From VAXT01 sp038040395 (GTDB taxonomy: Bacteria > Actinomycetota > Thermoleophilia > Gaiellales > Gaiellaceae): a stretch of DNA of 64,000 nucleotides. A program made the translations under genes and the position numbers. The notes under the pieces are model-generated. The model saw only the letters and a program-made list of their open reading frames with translations, did not search any database and was not told where the DNA came from. Location of the stretch: positions 62,001 through 126,000 of the forward strand of contig JBBPIJ010000005.1 of the NCBI GenBank assembly GCA_038040395.1. The letters are read 5' to 3'. Below are positions 33,488-41,341 of the stretch, in pieces. Each line of letters begins with the position of its first letter. Position 1 is the first letter of the stretch.

Positions 33488-34311
33488 GCGAGTGCCTCCT
33501 GGAGCCGCTCGAGCTCGTCGATCTCGGCGACCGTGGGGAAGAGCACGAGCTCGTCGCAGCCCGCCTCCTCGTACCCGCGAACGAAGTCCTTCACCGCGCG
33601 CGCGCTCGTGAGGTTGCCGGCGGCGATCTTCTCCGCGAACGGGCCGGTGAACGCGTAGTAGTCCCGAAGATACGCCTCTCCGCGGGCCGCGTCCCCGAGC
33701 GCGAAATACCCTTGCCCCCAGAGCTGCGGCTTCCCCGGGCGGCCGAGATCGCTCCAGGCGGCGAGCGCGCGTGCGGCGGCGCCCGCGAACGCCCGCGGCG
33801 GGCCTCCGTTGTGCGCATAGCCGTCCGCGTAGCGCGCCATGCGCGCGTAGGCCTGTCCGCTCATACCGCCGACGAGGATCTCGATGCCTTCGCGCGAGGG
33901 GCCGACGCGGTCCCCGTCGACGTTGCCCCGGATGTACGCCAGCTGCTCGCCGAGCCGCTTCCCGCGGCCCTTGTGCTCCACGCCTGCCGCGTCGAAGTCC
34001 TCGGTCCGGGCGCCGACCGCGAGCCCGAGTGTCAGCCGTCCGCCCGACAGCCCGTGGACGGACGCGGCCTGCTTCGCGAGCATCGCCGTCGAGCGGAGCG
34101 GGCCGATCGCGATCATCGTCGCCAGCCGGATGCGCGAGGTTGCCGCGGCAGCCGCGGCGAGCGTTGCGAAAGGCTCGTAGCTGTCGTAGACGACGCGGTC
34201 GAGCACTGCGACTGATGAGAACGGCCCAGCGTCGGCGCGCCGAGCCCAGTCGAGCAGCAGCTCGCCCGTCACGCCCGGCACCGTCGTAGGGAGTCCGACT
34301 CCGATGTTCAC
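33484..34311 (-). CDS. LLM-class F420-dependent oxidoreductase
   Basis: About 275 residues, luciferase-like TIM barrel (NIGVGLPTTVPGVTG, SSVAVLDRVVYDSYEPF, RLATMIAIGPLRSTAML, GRLTLGLAVGARTEDFDAAG). This class uses F420 or FMN for hydride transfer. It is the first gene of the tryptophan operon and lies next to the divergent F420-synthesis genes, so F420 use is likely. The GTG at 34311 starts right at the first strand; a GTG at 34329 is possible but leaves only 13 bases to the divergent gene. Confidence 0.88.
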   Translation of the reverse strand: MNIGVGLPTTVPGVTGELLLDWARRADAGPFSSVAVLDRVVYDSYEPFATLAAAAAATSRIRLATMIAIGPLRSTAMLAKQAASVHGLSGGRLTLGLAVGARTEDFDAAGVEHKGRGKRLGEQLAYIRGNVDGDRVGPSREGIEILVGGMSGQAYARMARYADGYAHNGGPPRAFAGAAARALAAWSDLGRPGKPQLWGQGYFALGDAARGEAYLRDYYAFTGPFAEKIAAGNLTSARAVKDFVRGYEEAGCDELVLFPTVAEIDELERLQEALA

Positions 34312-34342
34312 TTCCGCCCTAAGCTTCACACTTCGCGACGCG

Positions 34343-34732
34343 ATGCGAGAAATCCAGCCGTCACCCTTCGACCGCCATTACGGGCTCGAGATCGACGAGG
34401 CGACCGACGAGCTCGTGCGCGGACACGTTCCGGTCCGCGAGCACGTGCTGCAGCCGGTCGGGCTCGTGCACGGCGGCGTCCATGCGTCGATCGCGGAGGC
34501 GCTCGCCTCGGTCGGGACGAATGTCGGCGTCGTGCCGGACGGCAGCATCGGCCTCGGGATGTCGAACAACTCGACGTTCCTGCGATCGATCCGTGAGGGC
34601 ACGATCCACGCCACTGCGCGCCGCATCCACCGTGGGCGGACGACCTGGGTCTGGGACGTCGAGCTGACGGACGACGCCGGCCGTTTGTGCGCCGTCAGCC
34701 GCGTGACGATCGCCGTGCGGCCGCTTCGCTAG
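34343..34732 (+). CDS. PaaI-type hotdog-fold thioesterase
   Basis: 129 residues of the hotdog thioesterase family: HVLQPVGLVHGGVHASIAE, a later LGMSNNSTFLRSI, and a final strand AVSRVTIAVRPL. Such enzymes release dead-end aryl- or acyl-CoAs, fitting the divergent CoA-dependent aromatic pathway. It heads the F420 gene run; cofC starts nine bases after its stop. The ATG is at 34343, 31 bases from the divergent LLM gene. Confidence 0.85.
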   Translation: MREIQPSPFDRHYGLEIDEATDELVRGHVPVREHVLQPVGLVHGGVHASIAEALASVGTNVGVVPDGSIGLGMSNNSTFLRSIREGTIHATARRIHRGRTTWVWDVELTDDAGRLCAVSRVTIAVRPLR

Positions 34733-34741
34733 AGGCCGTCG

Positions 34742-35350
34742 TTGCGCGTCGTCATCCCCCATGCGGGCGCGGCCGGCAAGACGCGTCTGGAGCTGAGCCG
34801 AAGCGCACGGGAGGAGCTGTCGCGTGCGATGCTCGTGGATGTGCTCGCCGCAGCCGTCGACGTCGGTACCACCTGGGTCGTGACGCCGGATCCGGCGGCC
34901 GGGGCGGCCGCCCGGGAGGCGGGGGCGGCGGTGGTTCCGGATCCGGGCGGCGGGCAGGGAGCGGCCGTCGAAGCGGCGCTCGCCCAAGCCGGAGCCGGGC
35001 CGGTACTCGTCGTGAACTCCGACCTGCCGTCGCTGAGAGCCGCCGATCTGCAGGCCTTGGCGCGGGCAACGCCTGCGTCCGGCATCGCCGTCGCCGCGGC
35101 GGAGGACGGGACGACGAACGCACTCGGGCTCTCGGACGCGACGATGTTCGCGCCGCTCTACGGCGACGAGAGCGCCGCGCGTTTTCGGGCGCACGCCGCC
35201 GGCTCGGGTCTCACCGCCGTCTCCGTGACGCGCCCCGGCCTCCGTGACGACGTAGACGCGCTCGCCGACCTCGTGGGGCTCGCGCCTCGCTCCGGCCCTC
35301 GTACGCGTGCGTGTCTGGCGAAACTCGGTCTTCCCGCGGTCCGGCAATGA
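34742..35350 (+). CDS. cofC: 2-phospho-L-lactate/phosphoenolpyruvate guanylyltransferase
   Basis: A 202-residue nucleotidyltransferase-fold protein of the CofC (FbiD) family: RVVIPHAGAAGKTRLELS at the N-terminus, LVVNSDLPSLRAADLQAL in the middle, and ATMFAPLYGDESAARFRAHA. It activates a three-carbon phospho-acid with GTP for coenzyme F420 assembly. TTG start; the stop overlaps the cofD ATG (ATGA). Confidence 0.88.
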   Translation: MRVVIPHAGAAGKTRLELSRSAREELSRAMLVDVLAAAVDVGTTWVVTPDPAAGAAAREAGAAVVPDPGGGQGAAVEAALAQAGAGPVLVVNSDLPSLRAADLQALARATPASGIAVAAAEDGTTNALGLSDATMFAPLYGDESAARFRAHAAGSGLTAVSVTRPGLRDDVDALADLVGLAPRSGPRTRACLAKLGLPAVRQ

Positions 35351-36270
35351 AGGTCGCCGTTCTCTCCGGCGGGGTGGGCGGAGCGCGGTTCGTCCAGGGC
35401 CTCGTCGACGTCGCCGAGCCGAGCGACGTCACCATCGTCGGCAACGTCGGGGACGACGTCGAAGTGCTCGGCCTGCACGTATCCCCCGACCTCGACTCGA
35501 TCCTCTATGCGCTCGCCGGTCTCAACGACGTGCGGCGCGGCTGGGGCCGCGCGGACGAGACGTGGCGCGTGCTCGAGACCGTGGGCTCACTCGGTGGGGA
35601 GACGTGGTTCCAGCTCGGCGATCTCGACCTTGGCCTCCACCTCGTCCGCACCCAGGCGCTCCGAGCCGGCGAGCCGCTCTCCCGCGTCACGCTGCGGCTC
35701 GCTCGTGCGCTGGGAATCGAGCCGTGTCTGCTGCCGGCGACGGACGACCGACTGCGGACGTGGATCCAGACGCCGTCGGGCGAGTTTCCATTCCAGGAGT
35801 GGTTCGTCGCGCGCGGCCACCGCGACGAGGTCGACGCCGTCCGCTTCGAAGGCGCAGACGCGGCCACACCGGCGCCCAGCGTCCTCGAGGCGATCGCCGA
35901 CGCCGACCTGATCCTCCTCGCGCCGAGCAACCCCTACGTCTCGATCGGCCCGATCCTCGCCGTGGCTCCAATCCGCAAGGCGCTCGCGGAGCGTCGCGTC
36001 CCGTCGGTCGCCGTCAGCCCCCTGATCGGCGGCCGCGCCGTCAAGGGACCTGCGGATCGAATGCTGGCGCGACTCGCGGGTGGGACATCGCCTGCCCACG
36101 TCGCGGGCGCCTATCCCGGCTTGATCGACGCCCTCCTCGTCGACGAGGCGGACGCGCACGACCTCGACGGCCTCGGCGAGGTGCGCCCAATCGTGACGCG
36201 AACGTTGATGGCGGACGCCTCCGCGCTGCGGCGGCTCGCCGAGGCGGCTCTCGGAACGACCGTCGCATGA
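35347..36270 (+). CDS. cofD: 2-phospho-L-lactate transferase
   Basis: A 307-residue CofD (FbiA) protein with VLSGGVGGARFVQGL, VGNVGDDVEVLGLHVSPDLD, and APSNPYVSIGPILAV. It transfers the phospho-acid moiety from the CofC product to 7,8-didemethyl-8-hydroxy-5-deazariboflavin (Fo), making F420-0 or its dehydro form. It overlaps cofC and npdG by four bases, so the genes are one operon. Confidence 0.95.
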   Translation: MKVAVLSGGVGGARFVQGLVDVAEPSDVTIVGNVGDDVEVLGLHVSPDLDSILYALAGLNDVRRGWGRADETWRVLETVGSLGGETWFQLGDLDLGLHLVRTQALRAGEPLSRVTLRLARALGIEPCLLPATDDRLRTWIQTPSGEFPFQEWFVARGHRDEVDAVRFEGADAATPAPSVLEAIADADLILLAPSNPYVSIGPILAVAPIRKALAERRVPSVAVSPLIGGRAVKGPADRMLARLAGGTSPAHVAGAYPGLIDALLVDEADAHDLDGLGEVRPIVTRTLMADASALRRLAEAALGTTVA

Positions 36271-36884
36271 AGGTCGCCGTGCTCGGCGGAACCGGCGCCT
36301 TCGGCTCGGCGCTGGCGCGACGGCTGGTGGAGGCCGGACTGGAGGTGAGCATCGGGTCACGCGAGCCCGAGCGGGCGGCCGCGACGGCAGCGGAGCTCGG
36401 AGCCGCCCGCGGCGCCGCCAACGCGCACGCTGTCGACGGTGTCGATCTCGTCGTGCTCGCCGTGCTGGCGTCGGCTGCGCTCGACACGGCCGCCGAGCTG
36501 GCCGATCCGATCGGCGAGACGCCGGTGCTCAGCGTGGCGAGCGAGGTCCGCGTCGCGGGCGGCGCCGCGTTTCCCGGCGACGATCCGCTCTCGCTGGCCG
36601 AGCGGGCGCAAGAGCTGCTCCGCGGCCCGGTCGTCGCCGGCCTGCACTCGCTCGCCGCCGCGTCGCTTGCGGCCGGGAAGACGGCAGGAGACGCGCTCGT
36701 CTGCGGTGACGACGACGCCGCCAAGGCGCGCGCGCTCGAGCTGGCGGCGGAGCTCGTCACGGGTCGCGCTCTCGACGCGGGCCCGCTCGCGAGCGCTCGC
36801 GCGCTCGAAGGCATGACCGCGGTCATCGTCAACCTCAACCGCCGCTACCGCGGCCACGCGGGGCTGCGGATCGAGGGTCTGTGA
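36267..36884 (+). CDS. npdG: NADPH-dependent F420 reductase
   Basis: A 205-residue Rossmann protein of the Fno/NpdG family: KVAVLGGTGAFGSALARRL, ISIGSRE-like strand VSIGSREPERA, and C-terminal NLNRRYRGHAGLRIEGL. It moves hydride between NADP(H) and F420. Start and stop are both in four-base overlaps with cofD and cofE. Confidence 0.92.
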   Translation: MKVAVLGGTGAFGSALARRLVEAGLEVSIGSREPERAAATAAELGAARGAANAHAVDGVDLVVLAVLASAALDTAAELADPIGETPVLSVASEVRVAGGAAFPGDDPLSLAERAQELLRGPVVAGLHSLAAASLAAGKTAGDALVCGDDDAAKARALELAAELVTGRALDAGPLASARALEGMTAVIVNLNRRYRGHAGLRIEGL

Positions 36885-37609
36885 CCGGCCTCACGATCGT
36901 CCCTGTTCGCGGCCTGCCCGAGCTGCGCGAAGGAGACGACCTGCCGCACCTGATCGCTGAGCGCGCGGAGCTCCAGGACGGGGACATCCTCGTCGTCGCC
37001 CAGAAGGCGATTTCCAAGATCGAGGGGCGGATCGTGCAGCTCGACGACGTCGAGCCCTCGGCCAGGGCGCGTGAGCTCGCCGGGGACGGGGACCCGAGGC
37101 GGATCGAGGTGATCCTCCGCGAGGCGAAGCGCGTCCTCCGCGCCCGTGGCTCGCTCCTCATCACCGAGACGCACCACGGCTTCGTCTGTGCTTCGAGCGG
37201 CGTCGACGCCTCGAACGCACCCGAGCCCGGCACGGTCGTCCTCCTCCCCGTCGACCCCGACGCCTCCGCGGAGCGCTTGCGTGCTCGATTGCGAGACCTG
37301 ACCCGCTGCAATGTCGGCATCGTTCTGAGTGACTCCTTCGGGCGCGCGTGGCGACAAGGGACGACTGACGTCGCAATCGGCGCCTCCGGCGTCGAGGTGC
37401 TGCGCGACCTGAAGGGTGCGCGCGACCCGAACGGCTATGAGCTGCGCTCGACCGTCATCGCGATCGCCGACGAGATCGCCGGGGCGGCCGAGCTCGTCAT
37501 GGGGAAGCTCGACCGGGCGCCGGTTGCGATCCTGCGAGGGCTCGACGTCCACGGCGACGGCCGAGCGCGGGACGTCGTCATGCCGGCCGAACGCAACCTC
37601 TTTTCGTAG
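36881..37609 (+). CDS. cofE: Coenzyme F420-0:L-glutamate ligase
   Basis: A 242-residue CofE protein that adds glutamates to F420-0 using GTP. Signatures: DILVVAQKAISKIEGR, ETHHGFVCASSGVDASN, VLSDSFGRAWRQGTTDVAIG and ADEIAGAAELVMGK. It lacks the C-terminal nitroreductase domain found in mycobacterial FbiB. GTG start coupled to npdG. Confidence 0.95.
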   Translation: MTGLTIVPVRGLPELREGDDLPHLIAERAELQDGDILVVAQKAISKIEGRIVQLDDVEPSARARELAGDGDPRRIEVILREAKRVLRARGSLLITETHHGFVCASSGVDASNAPEPGTVVLLPVDPDASAERLRARLRDLTRCNVGIVLSDSFGRAWRQGTTDVAIGASGVEVLRDLKGARDPNGYELRSTVIAIADEIAGAAELVMGKLDRAPVAILRGLDVHGDGRARDVVMPAERNLFS

Positions 37610-37691
37610 TACCCGGCTTTCGTAACGATCGATTCGGGGCGCCGCGCTGCCTCTCTATATAGTCGCGCGCTCAACTGACCCTGGAGAGTCT

Positions 37692-38357
37692 GTGTCGCTT
37701 TCGTTGGAACGCATCGCCGCCGCCCTCGGGCTCGCCTACGTCGCGCTTTTCGCGTCGCTGCTCGCGTTCACCACGGACGGGCCAGATCCGACGCTTCCGC
37801 CGGCCGAGGAGATGGCGAGAGCTGTCTCGGAGAGTGGCGCCATGCGAGCCTCGGCCCTGCTTGGCTTCGCTGCGAGCTTGGCGTTTGCGGGCTTCGCGGC
37901 ATGCTTGGCCCTCATTCTCGTGCGGCGCGGCGAGACCGTCGCGGCAGTGCTAACCGCGGTGGCGGGGGCCGTTGCGGGAGCCACCGCCGCGACGTCGTTT
38001 GCCGCTCTCATCGTCGCCGTGGAAGCCGCTGACCGCGACCTGGGCGCCGGCGTCTTCGCTTCGTTCGGCGATCTTCACACCGCTGCGCTCCTTCTTGAGC
38101 TCCCTGCGGTCGGCGTCGTCCTCCTCATGGCGTGGCGTGCCGGACTGGGCCGGATCGTCTCCTGGATGGGGATCGTCGTCGGGATCGGCTGTGTCGTCGC
38201 GGCGGGCGCCGTGATGAGCGAGGACTTCGATCACGGGCCGCTCGGTATCGCGATTTTCATCTGGTTCGTAGGGCTTCCTTTGTGGCTGATCGCGACCTCG
38301 ACCGTTCTCATTCGCCGCGGAGCGCAACCCGCTGCGCGTCCGGCGCTAGAGCCCTAA
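37692..38357 (+). CDS. Membrane protein of unknown function
   Basis: 221 residues with six hydrophobic helices (for example IAAALGLAYVALFASLLAF and WLIATSTVLI). GTG start with GGAGAG five bases upstream. It shares size and layout with the gene at 38453, and both lie between cofE and a repeat-rich gap. No family assigned. Confidence 0.65.
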   Translation: MSLSLERIAAALGLAYVALFASLLAFTTDGPDPTLPPAEEMARAVSESGAMRASALLGFAASLAFAGFAACLALILVRRGETVAAVLTAVAGAVAGATAATSFAALIVAVEAADRDLGAGVFASFGDLHTAALLLELPAVGVVLLMAWRAGLGRIVSWMGIVVGIGCVVAAGAVMSEDFDHGPLGIAIFIWFVGLPLWLIATSTVLIRRGAQPAARPALEP

Positions 38358-38381
38358 GCCTGCGCCCAGGCTTCGCAGCCC

Positions 38382-38407
38382 AGGGAACATTCCTGAACAC
38401 TCGCGCA
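38382..38407 (+). repeat. Dispersed 26-base repeat, copy A
   Basis: AGGGAACATTCCTGAACACT followed by CGCGCA. It matches 22 of 26 bases with the segment at 39210-39235, flanking the 38453 membrane gene on the same strand. No internal palindrome is evident. Confidence 0.55.
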
Positions 38408-38452
38408 TCCGAACGGCTTCCATCTGGACCAATCAGTCTCTAGGATCGTCGG

Positions 38453-39112
38453 ATGACCTTCCCGGCGAGGTGGTCGCGGATCGAGCCGCTGATGGGCGTA
38501 GCCGCCGTCGTCCTCTGGGCGATCTCTTACGAGCTTTGGTCGGCTGGAGACAAGCCCGGTGGCGACTATCAATCCGCGGAGATTGTCAGCTGGTTCGACG
38601 ATGCCCGCTGGACGATCATGGGTGGTGCCGCGCTCTACGCGCTTGGAACCGGCGCGTTCATCTGGTTCCTCGCCTGTTTGCGCGATGCGCTCGCGGTCGG
38701 GGGCTGGGCGGATCGTTTGGCGCGAATCGCATTCGGCGCGGGTGTGGCGGCTGCCGTGCTTCTCGCCTGTTCGTTCGCTCCATCGGTGGCTGGCGCCGGA
38801 ACGTTCGCGTTTGGTGATCAGCGAGGCGTCTCACCGGATGCAGCCGAGGCCCTGTACGCGCTCACCGATGGGTTCGTCGTCTTGGCCGAGTTCGTCGCTG
38901 TTGTGTTCTTCCTGGCAGCTGGTGTGGTCGCTCTTCGCGCTCGTGTCCTTCCTGCCTGGCTGGCGATCGTTACGCTACTGCTCGCCGCCTTGCTGCTCGT
39001 TCTTCCGATCGGGTTCGTCGGCATCATCTTCCTTATGCCGGTCTGGACGATCGTCGTTGCGGTCGTCCTCGCAATTCGTGTTTCCGACACGGTTGCGGCT
39101 CCGCCAAGCTGA
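38453..39112 (+). CDS. Membrane protein of unknown function
   Basis: 219 residues, six hydrophobic helices, beginning FPARWSRIEPLMGVAAVVLW. A conserved-looking loop DYQSAEIVSWFDDARWTI follows the first helix. TAGGAT ends six bases before the ATG, indicating a leaderless message. It may be a distant relative of 37692-38357. Confidence 0.65.
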   Translation: MTFPARWSRIEPLMGVAAVVLWAISYELWSAGDKPGGDYQSAEIVSWFDDARWTIMGGAALYALGTGAFIWFLACLRDALAVGGWADRLARIAFGAGVAAAVLLACSFAPSVAGAGTFAFGDQRGVSPDAAEALYALTDGFVVLAEFVAVVFFLAAGVVALRARVLPAWLAIVTLLLAALLLVLPIGFVGIIFLMPVWTIVVAVVLAIRVSDTVAAPPS

Positions 39113-39441
39113 GTAGTCTCAGTCCAGAGTGCAGTCGAATCGCTCACGTCTGGTTCTGACGCGGCGATGGGGCTGGGCCGTCGTCTGAGCCTTAGCGCTC
39201 TCCACGCCTAGGGAACATTTCCGCACACTCGGGCAGGCGAGGAACCGGGCCCCCTAGTCCTTGGCCGACGCGCGTTCGCGATGCAGGTCAGGTGTCAGGC
39301 GAGGGAGCCACGGTGTCCCGACACCGCTCTGTGTCAAGCTTTCGTCGTGTCAAGAGTGCCCCAATGCTTCCCCGGTTGGGGGTCACGCCGGTGAGCGAAG
39401 ACCTCTCGCCACCGTAGCGGCGTCGGCGCGATGATGGCGTC
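39113..39441. other. Gene-free stretch with repeats
   Basis: 329 bases without a convincing gene. It holds copy B of the 26-base repeat (39210-39235) and an inverted repeat GGTGTC-CC-GACACC (39312-39325) resembling the one at 18285-18299. The remainder shows no clear structure apart from GATGAT six bases before the next gene's ATG. Confidence 0.6.
39210..39235 (+). repeat. Dispersed 26-base repeat, copy B
   Basis: AGGGAACATTTCCGCACACT followed by CGGGCA; differs from copy A (38382-38407) at four positions. Both copies lie downstream of a membrane-protein gene in the same orientation. Confidence 0.55.
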
Positions 39442-40107
39442 ATGTCCCCACTCGACGAGGTAGCCCCCGGACTCTGGCGGTTCACGGTCACCCGCAACGG
39501 CCTCCCTCCGACCATGACGGCGTACGCGCTGCGCGACGGCGAGGACACGATCCTGGTCGACCCGCTCGTCGCCGGCGAGGCCGAGCCGCTGCTAGAGGCG
39601 CTCGACGAGATCGTGCGCGGACGCGTGCGCATCCTCGTCACGACTCCCTTCCACGTGCGGGGCTCCGAGCTTTTGTGGCGGCGCTGGCGCGACCGGCACG
39701 AGATCACCATCTACGGGCACGAACACTGCGCTACCCGGCTCGAGGACCGCTCCGCCTTCCGGCCGCTGCGCGGCGGCGAGACGCTCGACGGCGGGGTGCG
39801 CGCGCACGCGATCGGACAGCCGCGGCGCGCTGAGATCCCGTTCGAGCTGCCGTCGCACCGCGCCCTGGCCTTCGGCGACACCGTGCTCGAGATCGACGGC
39901 GAGCTGCACGTATGGCCGAGGCACCGCGACCTCGAGCGCCGCCGCACCTGGTACGAGCAGCGCTTCCTGCCGACGCTACGCCCGCTGACGGAGCTCGACG
40001 TCGAGCGAGTGCTCGTCACGCACGGGGAGCCGGTGCTGCGCGACGGCGCCCGCGCACTGGCGGCGAGCCTGGCACAGCCGCCGTGGAAAAGGTCGTCGCT
40101 GTATTGA
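39442..40107 (+). CDS. Metallo-beta-lactamase-fold-like protein with degraded metal site
   Basis: 221 residues whose strand pattern follows the metallo-hydrolase fold: GLWRFTVTRNGLPPTMTAYALRDGEDTILVDPLV in outline, then ILVTTPFHVRGSELLWRRW where an active enzyme would have HxHxDH, and late LVTHGEPVLRDGARAL. Only one histidine of the usual cluster is present, so it is probably not a canonical zinc hydrolase. Function unknown. ATG start. Confidence 0.6.
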   Translation: MSPLDEVAPGLWRFTVTRNGLPPTMTAYALRDGEDTILVDPLVAGEAEPLLEALDEIVRGRVRILVTTPFHVRGSELLWRRWRDRHEITIYGHEHCATRLEDRSAFRPLRGGETLDGGVRAHAIGQPRRAEIPFELPSHRALAFGDTVLEIDGELHVWPRHRDLERRRTWYEQRFLPTLRPLTELDVERVLVTHGEPVLRDGARALAASLAQPPWKRSSLY

Positions 40108-40155
40108 TCGTCGGCTCTGGGAAAGGAGTAGCGGCCGGAGGCCGACCCGTCTTCC

Positions 40156-40923
40156 CTACCGCCCGGTGAGCCTCGACCGTGCGCGCCGAGGTAGTAAAGC
40201 GGCGACGCTTCGCTTGCCGTAGAGCGTGTACGCGATTAGAGAGGCGCTGGCCCAGGTAAGGCCGAAGCTCGTGCCCGCGAGGACGTCCGAGAGGTAGTGG
40301 ACGCCGAGGTACAGGCGGCTGAAGCCGATCATGGCGATGACGGCCACGGCGGCGCCATAGATCGCAAGCGCTCGCCTCAGGCTTCCGCGACGGGCGAGTA
40401 GGAACGCCAGCGTCGCAAATGTCGCCGTTCCGACCGCCGCGTGGCCGCTCGGGAACGAGTACGTCTCGAGGTGGACGAAGGCGATTTCAGGTCGTGGACG
40501 GTGAAACGCCAGCTTCAGGAGAGCGTTCACTACGGCGGCACCGCCGAGCGCCAGAATGAGGACGACGCCATCGTTCGCACGGACACGTCGAACAAAGAAC
40601 GCAGCGAGCACGCCGACGACGACGATGAGGACGGCGCTGTTCCCCGCGTAGGTGAGCACCTCGAAGAGGCTGACGAGACCGCCTGAACTGTGCTCGTGCA
40701 GCCACCCGGCAAAACTCACGTCCCAGAGCACCAATGGGTCCCTCGTCAGGTAGTCCTCGACGACATGCGCAAAGGCCCAGGCACTTCCGACGAGGACCAC
40801 GAAAAGAGCAGCGAGAGTCGGGACCTGGCCGGTCTCCGACAGCCACCGCGCAGCCCGTCGTAACCGCGATGACTTGGGCCTCCGAGCAGCCTGAGAGCGA
40901 TCCACGGCCGCGGCCAGTGCCAT
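40156..40923 (-). CDS. PAP2-family membrane phosphatase
   Basis: A 255-residue membrane protein with the three PAP2 motifs: KLAFHRPRP, YSFPSGHAAVGT and SRLYLGVHYLSDVLAG. It probably dephosphorylates a lipid pyrophosphate or phosphatidate outside the membrane. The ATG at 40923 is preferred to one at 40971 because TACGGT lies seven bases upstream of it. Six hydrophobic helices are visible. Confidence 0.88.
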   Translation of the reverse strand: MALAAAVDRSQAARRPKSSRLRRAARWLSETGQVPTLAALFVVLVGSAWAFAHVVEDYLTRDPLVLWDVSFAGWLHEHSSGGLVSLFEVLTYAGNSAVLIVVVGVLAAFFVRRVRANDGVVLILALGGAAVVNALLKLAFHRPRPEIAFVHLETYSFPSGHAAVGTATFATLAFLLARRGSLRRALAIYGAAVAVIAMIGFSRLYLGVHYLSDVLAGTSFGLTWASASLIAYTLYGKRSVAALLPRRARSRLTGR

Positions 40924-40971
40924 GGTGGGCACCGTACCAGCGCTCTGCGGATCTCCCGGCCGGCCATACAC

Positions 40972-41000
40972 TTGACAGAGCTTTTAGTTTGGGTTAATTA
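40972..41000 (+). promoter_or_regulatory. Promoter of the ArsR-type regulator
   Basis: TTGACA at 40972-40977 and TAATTA at 40995-41000 with a 17-base spacer; the ATG follows eight bases later, so the message should be leaderless. GGTTAA occurs at 40992-40997 and again at 41011-41016, which could be half-sites for autoregulation. Confidence 0.6.
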
Positions 41001-41008
41001 TTCGACTT

Positions 41009-41341
41009 ATGGTTAACGATGTAGCGGATGTCTTCCCTGCGCTCGCGGATCCGACCCGGCGACGGGTGATCGAGCTGCTCGGTGACCGGCCGCTCCGCGC
41101 CGGCGAGCTGGCCCGCGCGGCTGGGACCTCCGCTCCGGTCATGAGCCGGCACCTGCGCATCCTGCTCGAGTCAGGCTTCGTCTCCGACGAGCGAGTCCCT
41201 GGTGATGCGCGCCTGCGGGTCTTCCGCCTGCGACGCGAGCCGATGCTGGCGCTCCAGGCGTGGCTCGACCAGCTCCAGGCGCATTGGAACGAGCAGCTCG
41301 GTGCGTTCAAGCGCTACGTCGAGGAGCAGGAGCAGTCATGA
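41009..41341 (+). CDS. ArsR-family winged-helix regulator
   Basis: 110 residues: DVFPALADPTRRRVIELL, then the recognition region APVMSRHLRILLESGFVS and wing RLRVFRLRREPM. It belongs to the ArsR group that usually regulates the SRPBCC-domain gene next to it. No metal-binding cysteine pair is seen. Its stop overlaps the ATG of the SRPBCC-VOC gene (ATGA). Confidence 0.9.
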   Translation: MVNDVADVFPALADPTRRRVIELLGDRPLRAGELARAAGTSAPVMSRHLRILLESGFVSDERVPGDARLRVFRLRREPMLALQAWLDQLQAHWNEQLGAFKRYVEEQEQS

